From positions 164,501 to 228,500 of the forward strand of contig NZ_CP031357.1 in the NCBI RefSeq assembly GCF_003355455.1: 64,000 nucleotides of DNA. Direction: 5' to 3'. The DNA is from Erythrobacter aureus. GTDB lineage: Bacteria > Pseudomonadota > Alphaproteobacteria > Sphingomonadales > Sphingomonadaceae. This document shows, piece after piece, positions 9,045 through 18,244 of this stretch (positions are counted from its first letter, which is position 1; each line of letters starts with the position of its first letter). A program made the translations under genes and the position numbers. Under the pieces are notes generated by a model, which saw only the letters and a list, made by a program, of their open reading frames with translations, ran no database searches and was not told the DNA's origin.

Positions 9045-9258
9045 CCGTCCGAGACAGTTGGTGAAGGCAATCTGGCCTTCTTAATTTCCAGCCTAGACGG
9101 GGAACAGAGAATTTCCGGTGATGCGCCTGCATCACCGTTTCGCGCCATCTGGCGCACTCCTTCCCCTTCAACGGACTCGCCCGTGTCGCTCAGGTGGCAT
9201 GGACAAACGTAGCCGGTCGTCTGCTTCCAAGCGGACGACCATAGTGAAGGAGTATGGC
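9045..9258 (+). promoter_or_regulatory. L10 leader RNA controlling rplJL
   Basis: The rplJ leader has the features of the ribosomal-protein L10 leader: a closing stem CCGTC (9045-9049) with GACGG (9096-9100), an inner hairpin GAAGGC/GCCTTC, and the unpaired TTAATTT segment after it (from 9081). Two further hairpins follow, one at 9116-9137 (CGGTGATGC with GCATCACCG) and a strong one at 9215-9240 (GGTCGTC with GACGACC). In bacteria the L10-L12 complex binds this type of leader and represses its own synthesis. The match to the family is by eye. Confidence 0.7.
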
Positions 9259-9774
9259 ATGGATCGTTCGCAAAAAGCCGACGCGGTTGCCCAGCTCAGC
9301 GAAGTCTTCAACCAGGCAGGCGTGGTCGTCGTGACCCGCAACCTGGGCCTTACGGTCGCCCAGTCGACCGAATTACGTACGAAGATGCGTGAAGCCGGTG
9401 CATCCTATCAGGTTGCGAAGAACCGTCTTGCCAAGCTCGCCCTGAAGGACACCGACTACGCAGGTCTCGAAGAGTACCTGTCCGGTCCGACCGCCCTTGG
9501 TTATTCCGAGGATCCGGTTGCCGCGGCCAAGGCCGTGGTGGAGTTCGCCAAGACCACCGACAAGATCGAAATCGTCGGCGGTTCGATGGGCGCGCAGAAG
9601 CTCGACGAAGCAGGGGTCAAGGCGCTCGCCTCGATGCCCAGCCTCGACGAACTTCGTGGCACGATCGTGGGCCTCGTCAAAGCGCCGGCAACCAAGGTTG
9701 TCCGCACGATCAAGGAACCCACCTCGATGCTCGCACGCGTATTCGGTGCCTATGGCGCCAAGGAAGCCGCGTAA
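9259..9774 (+). CDS. rplJ: 50S ribosomal protein L10
   Basis: A 171-residue L10, the base of the ribosomal stalk that carries L7/L12 dimers and helps recruit translation factors. It begins MDRSQKADAVAQLSEVFNQA and contains the conserved RNA-binding segment (VAKNRLAKLALKDTDYAGLE) and the C-terminal helix that binds L12. The ATG at 9259 has GAAGGAG seven bases upstream; a GTG 141 nt earlier lies inside the leader and would make the protein too long. It is the first gene of the rplJ-rplL pair and lies behind an L10-type leader. Confidence 0.98.
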   Translation: MDRSQKADAVAQLSEVFNQAGVVVVTRNLGLTVAQSTELRTKMREAGASYQVAKNRLAKLALKDTDYAGLEEYLSGPTALGYSEDPVAAAKAVVEFAKTTDKIEIVGGSMGAQKLDEAGVKALASMPSLDELRGTIVGLVKAPATKVVRTIKEPTSMLARVFGAYGAKEAA

Positions 9775-9855
9775 GAGCCGGTTCGACGTACGAACACATA
9801 TTCATCGGGGCAAAGTCCGTCGGACACCCCGGCCTTATATTTGGAGTGAAACATC

Positions 9856-10233
9856 ATGGCCGATATCGCCAAGCTTGTTGAAGAACTGTCGAAGCTGACC
9901 GTCATGGAAGCCGCTGAGCTTGCCAAGGCGCTCGAAGAAGAGTGGGGCGTTAGCGCCGCCGCTGCTGTTGCCGTAGCCGGCCCCGCCGCTGGCGGTGACG
10001 CAGGTGCCGCAGCCGAAGAAAAGGACGAATTCGACGTCGTCCTGACCGGCGACGGTGGCAAGAAGATCCAGGTCATCAAGGAAGTCCGCGCCATCACCGG
10101 CCTGGGCCTTTCGGAAGCCAAGGCTCTTGTCGAAGGCGCGCCCAAGCCGCTCAAGGAAGGCGTCAACAAGGCGGAAGCCGAAGAAATCAAGGGCAAGATC
10201 GAAGCAGCCGGCGGTACCGTCGAGCTCAAGTAA
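9856..10233 (+). CDS. rplL: 50S ribosomal protein L7/L12
   Basis: A 125-residue L7/L12 stalk protein. The N-terminal dimerisation domain (MADIAKLVEELSKLTVMEAA) is followed by the Ala-rich hinge (about residues 34-55) and the compact C-terminal factor-binding domain with KKIQVIKEVRAITGLGL and SEAKALVEGAPKPLKEGV. GGAGTG precedes the ATG. It is expressed with rplJ 81 nt upstream and ends in a very strong terminator, so the transcript stops here instead of continuing into rpoB as in most bacteria. Confidence 0.99.
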   Translation: MADIAKLVEELSKLTVMEAAELAKALEEEWGVSAAAAVAVAGPAAGGDAGAAAEEKDEFDVVLTGDGGKKIQVIKEVRAITGLGLSEAKALVEGAPKPLKEGVNKAEAEEIKGKIEAAGGTVELK

Positions 10234-10299
10234 GCTCCTGCTCCCCGCCCGCGCGGGGATCTGCTTACGCTTCGATCTCGTTTCGCGAGATCAGACGAA

Positions 10300-10328
10300 G
10301 GGCGGCGCCGCGAGGCGCCGCCCTTTTT
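10300..10328 (+). terminator. Rho-independent terminator of rplJL
   Basis: Perfect 10-bp stem GGGCGGCGCC (10300-10309) and GGCGCCGCCC (10314-10323) with a GCGA tetraloop and a TTTTT tract. A weaker seven-pair hairpin (GATCTCG/CGAGATC) precedes it at 10274-10292. Confidence 0.9.
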
Positions 10329-10364
10329 CCTATCCCGGTCGCACCGGCGGGCGGGCCGGCCAAC

Positions 10365-11030
10365 CTAGTCGAGCTGAGCTTGGTCGACCGTGTAATAGAC
10401 ACCGTCGCGATCTTCTCTGCGGCGAAGGACAATGTGCCTGTCGGCCACGCCGGAACCCAGGGCATCGACGACCGAATCCGACTTGATCCGCGAAAAATCC
10501 TCATCGGACAGCGTCTGAAACTTCAGCCCCTGCGCCTCCGCGAAAATCAGCGCGGCCGGGGCTTGCCCGGAAAGGCGCGCCAGGAATGTCGCGGCAGGCT
10601 CGCTCGTCATGTAGCCGTACAGTTCGAGGATCTGTGTCAGCGAATGCGGGAAAGCCACGTGATTGTTGCCTTTGCCATTGTGCCATTTGCACAGCGGCAT
10701 CAGGTAGCAGATGTTGGTCGACGGGACGCTGCCGTCTTTATTCGGGGTCATATGCCCGCCCACCAGGAACGCGGGATGCGTATGGTCGGGCATCTGGGGA
10801 TCGACATAACAATGGTCGTTGGTGCCCACCCCTATACCGAACTGTTGAAGTAGGTAAGTCCAGCTCGGATAGCCGGGAATCTTGGGATCGCCGCTGCTTC
10901 CGATCACATTGTATAACGGATCGGTGTAGGTCACGATTTTTGCTTGTGTCGAAAACAGTCGCTGTTCGCCAAAACGAGTGACGAAGTTCTGCAATGCGGC
11001 GACGGGTTCGACCGCTTCCGAGTTCTCCAT
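10365..11030 (-). CDS. Hypothetical protein with an HNH-like His/Cys motif
   Basis: A 221-residue protein of unknown function. The ATG at 11030 is preceded by GGGAG; a longer frame upstream has no such site. The centre carries closely spaced His and Cys residues (NDHCYVDPQMPDHTH, then GGHMTPN, then CYLMPLCKWHN). The GGHM...PLCKWHN pattern recalls the metal-binding His-Me finger of HNH-type nucleases, where a C-x(5)-C-x(2)-H-N block is common. No second catalytic histidine could be assigned with confidence. There is no signal peptide or membrane segment. It is convergent with rplL and shares no operon. It could be a degenerate nuclease, an effector or a zinc-binding structural protein. Confidence 0.55.
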   Translation of the reverse strand: MENSEAVEPVAALQNFVTRFGEQRLFSTQAKIVTYTDPLYNVIGSSGDPKIPGYPSWTYLLQQFGIGVGTNDHCYVDPQMPDHTHPAFLVGGHMTPNKDGSVPSTNICYLMPLCKWHNGKGNNHVAFPHSLTQILELYGYMTSEPAATFLARLSGQAPAALIFAEAQGLKFQTLSDEDFSRIKSDSVVDALGSGVADRHIVLRRREDRDGVYYTVDQAQLD

Positions 11031-11386
11031 GGTTTTTCTCCCTATTGTGGCAGACGATCGATGACCGCGATCGGTCGGCAAGCCAATTCTCCTTGCATCC
11101 GATTCAGATCGAACCGGTCGCCAGCGTCACTTCCAACCGATTCTCGATCCCTCATGACGACCACAGTCGGCCGTCTGGTACAGAACCATGGCTGCGCTGC
11201 TGAGCCGATCGACCAGTCCGTTGAAGGCCCCGCACACCGTTACCTCCCAAGCGGACCAATTTTCGGTCAGTGCCGGTCAGGGCATCGCGCAGTGTGGCTT
11301 GCGCGCACCATGCGGGACGCCAATTGCTCTCGATTGCTCCGGGCGGTTTGAGCGGGACCTGTCCTTCGCCTATCCGGTCCGGCTGC
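11031..11386. other. Intergenic region between two divergent genes
   Basis: About 355 nt separating the HNH-like gene and the MATE gene. I see no gene, repeat or clear promoter pair. Reading frames in it are continuations of, or shadows of, the flanking genes. Confidence 0.4.
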
Positions 11387-12814
11387 ATGACGCACGAGAC
11401 CGCCATGGAGCCCACGCCCACCATTGCGGAACCGGGCGGCGATGGCTGGCGCGACGAACTGGTCGCGACGCTGCGGCTGAGCTGGCCGCTGGCGGCGGCG
11501 AATCTGTTGCAAATGCTGACCTATGCGATCGACGTGATCTTCATCGCGCGGCTGGGTCAGGATCAGTTGGCGGCCTCGGCTTTGGCGGTGGCGCTCTTCG
11601 GCATGGTCTTGTGGGCCTTATCCGGCCTGACCGGCGCGGTCGCACCGGTCGCGGCAGCCGAGCTGGGCGAGCGCGCGCCCGCATTGCGGCCGGTCCGCCG
11701 TTCGGTGCGCATGGCGCTCTGGCTTGCGCTGATCTCGGGAATTGGCGGGATCGGAGTGTGCCTGCTGCTTGGCCCGCTGATGCGGATCACCGGACAGGAA
11801 CCACAGATTATCGCCATGGCGATCGAATACAACACGTTGCTGGTGCTCAGCCTGGTACCCATGCTGTTCAACAACGTGCTGCGCAGCTTCGTCTCCACGC
11901 TGGACCGCCCGATCTTCGCCACCGCGATCACCGCAGCCGGCATCTTCGTCAACGCGCTCGCCAACTATGCCTTCATCTTCGGCAATCTTGGCGCGCCCGA
12001 GCTCGGCCTCAAGGGCGCTGCGGTAGCGACGATCCTCACCACGTTGACCACGCTCGCCGCCTATATCCTTGTAATCCGCCTCGATCCGAAACTGCATCGC
12101 TATCGCGTCTTCGGGCGGTGGTGGTCGCCCGACTGGCAGCGGTTTGTGCATATCACGCGCATCGGCACGCCGATCGCGCTGACCATCACCGCCGAAGCGG
12201 GGATTTTCGGTGCCGCCGCCTTTCTGATGGGCAATATCGGCGCAACCCAGTTGGCTGCCCACACGGTAGCCCTGCAGATTGCCGCTCTTGCTTTTCAGGT
12301 GCCCTTCGGGGTCAGTCAGGCCGCGACGATCCGCGTCGGCTATTTCTACGGGGCACGCGATTCCATCGGTATGAAACGCGCGGGCTGGACCGCCATCTTC
12401 GTGGGCACCGGTTTCATGGCGCTGACGGCCCTTGCGATGGTGGTGATCCCCAAGCCACTGCTGGCGATCTATATCGACCCGTGGGATCCGAAAAACGCGG
12501 TTCTGGTCGGCTTTGCGCTACAATACATCGTGATCGCCGCCGCCTTCCAGTTGTTCGACGGGATGCAGGCGGTCGCCGCGGGCGCACTGCGCGGGTTGCA
12601 GGACACGCGCGTGCCCATGTGGATCGCCGCCTTCGCCTATTGGGTGCCCGGCATCGGCCTTTCGCTTTATCTCGGTTTCCGTACCCCGCTGGAGGGGGTG
12701 GGCGTGTGGATCGGGCTCGCCACCGGCCTTACGGTTGCCGCCGCGCTGCTCGGGTGGCGCTGGCACCGGCGCGAAAAACTCGGACTGACGGACAGGCCCC
12801 CTCGCCTGGCCTGA
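11387..12814 (+). CDS. MATE-family multidrug/Na+ antiporter (NorM-like)
   Basis: Inner-membrane efflux protein of about 475 residues, the usual NorM length, with twelve hydrophobic segments in two halves. The first half has LRLSWPLAAANLLQMLTYAI and the following IDVIFIARLGQDQLAASALA, the conserved MATE opening. The second half repeats the pattern (RIGTPIALTITAEAGIFGAA, then GATQLAAHTVALQI). MATE proteins export cationic drugs or metabolites in exchange for Na+ or H+. Starts at 11387 (MTHETAMEP) and 11405 (MEPTPT) are both possible; neither has a strong ribosome-binding site. It stands alone, 150 nt before groES. Substrate unknown. Confidence 0.93.
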   Translation: MTHETAMEPTPTIAEPGGDGWRDELVATLRLSWPLAAANLLQMLTYAIDVIFIARLGQDQLAASALAVALFGMVLWALSGLTGAVAPVAAAELGERAPALRPVRRSVRMALWLALISGIGGIGVCLLLGPLMRITGQEPQIIAMAIEYNTLLVLSLVPMLFNNVLRSFVSTLDRPIFATAITAAGIFVNALANYAFIFGNLGAPELGLKGAAVATILTTLTTLAAYILVIRLDPKLHRYRVFGRWWSPDWQRFVHITRIGTPIALTITAEAGIFGAAAFLMGNIGATQLAAHTVALQIAALAFQVPFGVSQAATIRVGYFYGARDSIGMKRAGWTAIFVGTGFMALTALAMVVIPKPLLAIYIDPWDPKNAVLVGFALQYIVIAAAFQLFDGMQAVAAGALRGLQDTRVPMWIAAFAYWVPGIGLSLYLGFRTPLEGVGVWIGLATGLTVAAALLGWRWHRREKLGLTDRPPRLA

Positions 12815-12865
12815 ACACGCGCACACCCCGGCGAAAGCATCGCAACTTTTTTCGCCGTCGCCCCG

Positions 12866-12894
12866 TTGACTCGAGGAAAAGGCGTCCCCAAATG
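12866..12894 (+). promoter_or_regulatory. groESL promoter
   Basis: TTGACT (12866-12871) precedes CCCCAAATG, giving a -10-like CAAATG at 17 nt. The C-rich block ahead of the -10 also resembles heat-shock sigma-32 promoters of alphaproteobacteria. The predicted start point falls next to the CIRCE operator. Confidence 0.5.
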
Positions 12895-12902
12895 CGCCTC
12901 GC

Positions 12903-12927
12903 TGGCACTCTCGGAGTGGGAGTGCCA
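12903..12927 (+). promoter_or_regulatory. CIRCE operator (HrcA binding site)
   Basis: Inverted repeat TGGCACTC (12903-12910) and GAGTGCCA (12920-12927) separated by exactly nine bases, matching the CIRCE core. It lies about 40 nt upstream of the groES start, so HrcA is expected to repress groESL in the absence of heat stress. The hrcA gene is not in the window. Confidence 0.93.
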
Positions 12928-12964
12928 ATCCTTGTTTCACACTCTTAGAAGAGAGGTCATCATT

Positions 12965-13252
12965 ATGGCATTTCGTCCGCTGCACGACCGCGTTCTGGTC
13001 CGTCGCATCGAAGCCGATCAGAAGACCGCCGGCGGGATCATCATTCCCGACAGCGCCCAGGAGAAGCCGAGCGAAGGCGAAATCGTCGCTGTCGGCGATG
13101 GCGCGCGGGACGATGACGGCGACCGTATCGCACTCGACGTCAAGGTCGGTGATCGGGTGTTGTTCGGCAAGTGGTCGGGCACCGAAGTCAAGCTCGACGG
13201 CGAAGACCTGCTGATCATGAAGGAAAGCGATATCATGGGGATCATCGGCTGA
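12965..13252 (+). CDS. groES: Co-chaperonin GroES
   Basis: A 95-residue GroES, the heptameric lid of the chaperonin. It shows MAFRPLHDRVLVRR at the start, the mobile loop with KTAGGIIIPD that contacts GroEL, and the GKWSGTEVKLDGEDLLIMKE end. The ATG at 12965 has AGAGAGG upstream; the open frame extends further 5' but across the CIRCE element. First gene of the groES-groEL operon, under CIRCE control. Confidence 0.99.
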   Translation: MAFRPLHDRVLVRRIEADQKTAGGIIIPDSAQEKPSEGEIVAVGDGARDDDGDRIALDVKVGDRVLFGKWSGTEVKLDGEDLLIMKESDIMGIIG

Positions 13253-13306
13253 TTGCCGAGCCTTTCTCGCTTCCTACCAGACACATAATTTCCAGGAGAA
13301 AAACCA

Positions 13307-14956
<1,650 letters not shown>

Positions 14957-14985
14957 GCCTTTTCCCGACCAACCGGACAGCATTT

Positions 14986-15020
14986 GGCCCGGCAGGAGCA
15001 GTCCTCCTGCCGGGCCTTTT
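14986..15020 (+). terminator. Rho-independent terminator of groESL
   Basis: Perfect 13-bp stem GGCCCGGCAGGAG (14986-14998) with CTCCTGCCGGGCC (15004-15016), five-base loop, then TTTT. The next gene opens well downstream. Confidence 0.93.
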
Positions 15021-15286
15021 CATTCGTCCTGTCTCGCCACGCCCCGGCGCTCCGCACAAGCGCTTCGTCCTCTCTCAAACGGCTCGTGTCGATTTGGCGC
15101 GATATTCCAAGGATTGCGTCGACGGCTCGGATAAACCCGTGTTTCATGAGGAATGGGCCGACAACCCTGCCCCGCCAGAATGGTAGCGAGGACACGCTTG
15201 AGCCTCGGCATGGATCGAACGACGATGCCTCGCGCCCCGAGCCGCGGGAACGCTATACAAGGCCGAAGCAATCGGCTCTGATCCGC

Positions 15287-15961
15287 ATGGGCAAACGCCT
15301 GCGCGATCCGGTCAATCGCTGGTTTGCGCGCCAGTCGCTGGTCGGAGACGAGGCGATCCTGCCCGCTTCGTACCTTCCCTGTCTCGATGAGTTGCAGCGC
15401 GAATGGCATATCGTCAGACAGGAACTTGCGCCCCTCCTAATGGAGCGTCGCTCGATACCCGCATTCGGCAAGCTTTCGCCCGACCATCGGCGAATTGCCA
15501 ACAGCTCTGCCTGGAAAAGCTTCTTCCTCGAAGGCTATGGTTTCAAGGCCCAGGGAAACCGCGCCCGGTGCCCGCAGACCGCTGCCATGCTCGACCGGAT
15601 ACCCGGGCTCGTTGTCGCCTTCTTCTCGATCATGGAGCCGGGCACGCACGTCCCGCGCCATCGCGGACTGACCAAAGCCTGGCTCAATTGCCATCTCGGA
15701 CTTGCGGTCCCGCGGGGTCCCGATCGCTGCGAGATGGAAGTGAACGGGGCGCCGGTACGCTGGGCCGAGGGCGAGTGGATGGTGTTCGACGAGACCAATC
15801 CACACGAAGTCTGGAACGAAACGCAAGAACCACGCGTGGTCCTGTTCCTGCAAGTGCGCCGCCCGATGCGCCGGTCGGGCCGCATGGCGGCCAGGCTGCT
15901 CTATTCGATCATCCGCCGCACCGCATTCGTTCAGGATGTGAGAAAAGCGATCGCGGCCTAG
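15287..15961 (+). CDS. Aspartyl/asparaginyl beta-hydroxylase family dioxygenase (LpxO-like)
   Basis: Fe(II)/2-oxoglutarate dioxygenase of the AspH/LpxO family, whose bacterial members often hydroxylate the acyl chains of lipid A. From MGKRLRDPVNRWFARQ the protein is 224 residues. It shows the family run of WKSFFLEGYGFK, RCPQTAAML, VVAFFSIMEPGTHVPRHRG (first iron His) and NPHEVWNE (second iron His), with an arginine near FLQVRRP that could hold 2-oxoglutarate. The start is uncertain: the frame is open further upstream, with another ATG at 15146, but nothing before about 15020 can belong to it because the groESL terminator lies there. No signal peptide. The substrate is inferred only from the family. 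Confidence 0.8.
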   Translation: MGKRLRDPVNRWFARQSLVGDEAILPASYLPCLDELQREWHIVRQELAPLLMERRSIPAFGKLSPDHRRIANSSAWKSFFLEGYGFKAQGNRARCPQTAAMLDRIPGLVVAFFSIMEPGTHVPRHRGLTKAWLNCHLGLAVPRGPDRCEMEVNGAPVRWAEGEWMVFDETNPHEVWNETQEPRVVLFLQVRRPMRRSGRMAARLLYSIIRRTAFVQDVRKAIAA

Positions 15962-15962
15962 C

Positions 15963-18152
15963 TTACCCGCCCGTGCGGCTTTCCTCGACCGCCGCAATCA
16001 CTTCGGCAGGCCAGGTGACCTGGGTTTGCGTCTGCGGATTGAACAGGCCATCGGCATAGACCGCCGCCTCGGCCGCGGCGATTTCCGCTGCGGTCAGGTG
16101 CTCGCTCGGCTCAAGCGCGAAGACGTCCAGCCCCCGGCTGATCTCGGTCGCGTAGATGCGGCCATTGTACCAATATGCCGACCAGTATCCGCCCGTGATA
16201 AGCTGCTCCTCATCGACTGGACCGCGATCGAAATAGGCGATCTCGAACGGCTTGCTCGCATCGGTGAAGTCGATCACCGAAATGCCGCCCTGATACCAGG
16301 CTTGCACGAAGATATCGCGTCCCGGCACCGGAATGATCGAGCCGTTATGCGCGACGCAGTTTTCCTTGTCGCCCTGCGGTGCAGGCAGCTTGTAGGTGCC
16401 GCGATAAACGAGCTTGCCGTCTTCGATCGCGTAGAATGCATTGGCGCCCCAGTTCTTCGGATCTCCTGCCTGGCAACGCGGACGGCCACCGCCGCCCCAT
16501 TCGTCAGTGAACAGGACCTTGGTGCCGTCATTGTTAAAGGTGGCCGAGTGCCAATAGGCAAAACCTTCATCGGTTACGTCATCAATGCGGACCGGCTTGA
16601 GCGGGTCCTTAATATCGAGGATGATACCATTGCCGGAGCAAGCACCCGCCGCGAGGTCGAGCGCGGGAAAAACGGTGATGTCATGGCACATGTCGGTCCG
16701 AAAAGTGTCCTGCGTGCCTTCACCATGGTCGCCACCGCGCCACAGGCCGGCTATCTCGCCATCCTTGGCGAACACGCGCGGGCGGTCGACAATGCGCGAT
16801 GCGGATGGATCGGCGAGCGGGACTTCGATTACGTCGATGCTGAACAGCGCGGTATTGTCGCCGCCGATCTCGTAGCAGCCCGCCAGTTCCTCATCGTCGC
16901 GGACGTAACTCGTGCCCGAATTGTAGACGATCAAACGATCTTCGTCGGCCTTCACGATCGAATGCGTGTGGCTGCCGCGACAGGTCTGGACCAGCCCGAC
17001 CTGGCGTGGGCGGGTTATGTCGGACATGTCGAATATGCGGAGCCCGCGGAAGCGTTCCTCGCTCACCTTGTCGTCGACGCCCTGCAACCCGCAATCGACG
17101 CGCGCGCGACGGTCCTGGACGCTCATGATCAGGAGATCGCCCACGATCGATACGTCGCCCTGTCCGCCGGGGCACACGACCGAGCTGACAAGCTGGGGTA
17201 TGCCGTCATCGCCCAGGCGATAGGCGTTGAAGCCGTGATAGCTGCCCGCCACCATCATGTCGCCGCTAAAGGCCATGTCGGTAAAGGCAAAGCTCAGCAG
17301 CGATCCGCGTTCACCGAACTCGGGCTCGTCATCCTCGGTTTCCTCGCCGTCTTCGCGCGGCGATGTGTCGGCCTCCTCTTCGTCCTCTTCCTTCACCGGC
17401 TGCAATTGGGCGGGGTTCTCCGGATCGAAGAAACCAGGCGGCTTTTCGAGCGTGGCCACTTTGCGCAGGTTCAGGATCGCCTCGCCCGCATCGCGAAAGC
17501 CCGCCGTCAACGTGGCGCGCGGATCGGTCGAGAGCGTGGCCAGCGTAGCGTTCATCCGGTCGATTTCAGCCTTCTGGTCGGTCACCACTTCATTGGTGAA
17601 CTCGTACATCACCGGATCGTAAGCGCTGCCCGAAGTCCCGTGAAGATCATCGACCATGGTCACCGCGCCGCGATGGTGCTCCACCATCAGGTGCAGGAAC
17701 AACCGGTCGAAGGCCGTGCCATTGGCGGCGGCGAGTTCACGCATCTGTTCCGGCGTCGCCATGCCTTTCATCGTATGGTGCGCATGGCCCATGCCCTGCA
17801 TCGCCACTTCGAGATTGCGGTCCTTGAGCCAGGTCCGCATGAAATCCATCTCGTCTTTCTGACCCGCCTCGATACGGTCGGCGGTTTTCAGGATCGCTTC
17901 GTTATTGGTGCGATCCCTGACCAGTTGCGCCATATCGACGGCTTGCTGGTGGTGGACGATCATCCCCTGCATGAAAGCGACGTCCGCCGGAGAGAAGCGC
18001 GTATCGGACAGTGCTATCGCTTCCTGGGCGTCGATCACGCGCGGTGTATCGCCAGGCGCTCCGGGCAGGACGATCGGCACACTCTGCGCCAACGCGGCAG
18101 TGGAAGTCGAAAGCAACAGGCTGGCGGCCAGAAGACGTAGCGATTTTGTCAT
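15963..18152 (-). CDS. Secreted DUF305 + LVIVD-type beta-propeller protein
   Basis: Exported protein of 729 residues with an unusual pairing of domains. After a Sec signal (MTKSLRLLAASLLLSTSTAALAQ) comes a DUF305 helical domain: MQGMIVHHQQAVDMA at about 61-75 and LMVEHHRGAVTMV at about 154-167, with many His and Met residues that suggest metal (perhaps copper) binding. An acidic linker at about 255-285 leads to a long C-terminal region with repeated blade-like segments (GLRIFDMSDITRPRQVGLVQ, GISVIDFTDASKPFEIAYFD) typical of LVIVD-repeat propellers. The ATG at 18152 has GGGGA upstream. It lies downstream of the acyl-CoA dehydrogenase on the same strand, after a 92-nt gap holding a GC-rich hairpin without a T-tract. 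Function unknown; periplasmic or extracellular. Confidence 0.8.
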   Translation of the reverse strand: MTKSLRLLAASLLLSTSTAALAQSVPIVLPGAPGDTPRVIDAQEAIALSDTRFSPADVAFMQGMIVHHQQAVDMAQLVRDRTNNEAILKTADRIEAGQKDEMDFMRTWLKDRNLEVAMQGMGHAHHTMKGMATPEQMRELAAANGTAFDRLFLHLMVEHHRGAVTMVDDLHGTSGSAYDPVMYEFTNEVVTDQKAEIDRMNATLATLSTDPRATLTAGFRDAGEAILNLRKVATLEKPPGFFDPENPAQLQPVKEEDEEEADTSPREDGEETEDDEPEFGERGSLLSFAFTDMAFSGDMMVAGSYHGFNAYRLGDDGIPQLVSSVVCPGGQGDVSIVGDLLIMSVQDRRARVDCGLQGVDDKVSEERFRGLRIFDMSDITRPRQVGLVQTCRGSHTHSIVKADEDRLIVYNSGTSYVRDDEELAGCYEIGGDNTALFSIDVIEVPLADPSASRIVDRPRVFAKDGEIAGLWRGGDHGEGTQDTFRTDMCHDITVFPALDLAAGACSGNGIILDIKDPLKPVRIDDVTDEGFAYWHSATFNNDGTKVLFTDEWGGGGRPRCQAGDPKNWGANAFYAIEDGKLVYRGTYKLPAPQGDKENCVAHNGSIIPVPGRDIFVQAWYQGGISVIDFTDASKPFEIAYFDRGPVDEEQLITGGYWSAYWYNGRIYATEISRGLDVFALEPSEHLTAAEIAAAEAAVYADGLFNPQTQTQVTWPAEVIAAVEESRTGG

Positions 18153-18244
18153 GATGTCAGTCCCCGAGATATCCTGATCGTAATCAGGCCCGGCAGGAGC
18201 CGGGCGGTCAAGCGCAAATTCTACGAACGGCAAGATGGAATGGG

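Noticed and set aside
16026..18140. A 704-codon plus-strand frame across the DUF305 gene
   Set aside because: Shadow of the minus-strand gene; no ribosome-binding site and no recognisable domain.
18188..18205. Hairpin GCCCGGC-AGGA-GCCGGGC between two minus-strand genes
   Set aside because: A strong stem but no T-tract on the minus strand, so a terminator cannot be claimed; it may stabilise the mRNA or be chance in GC-rich DNA.
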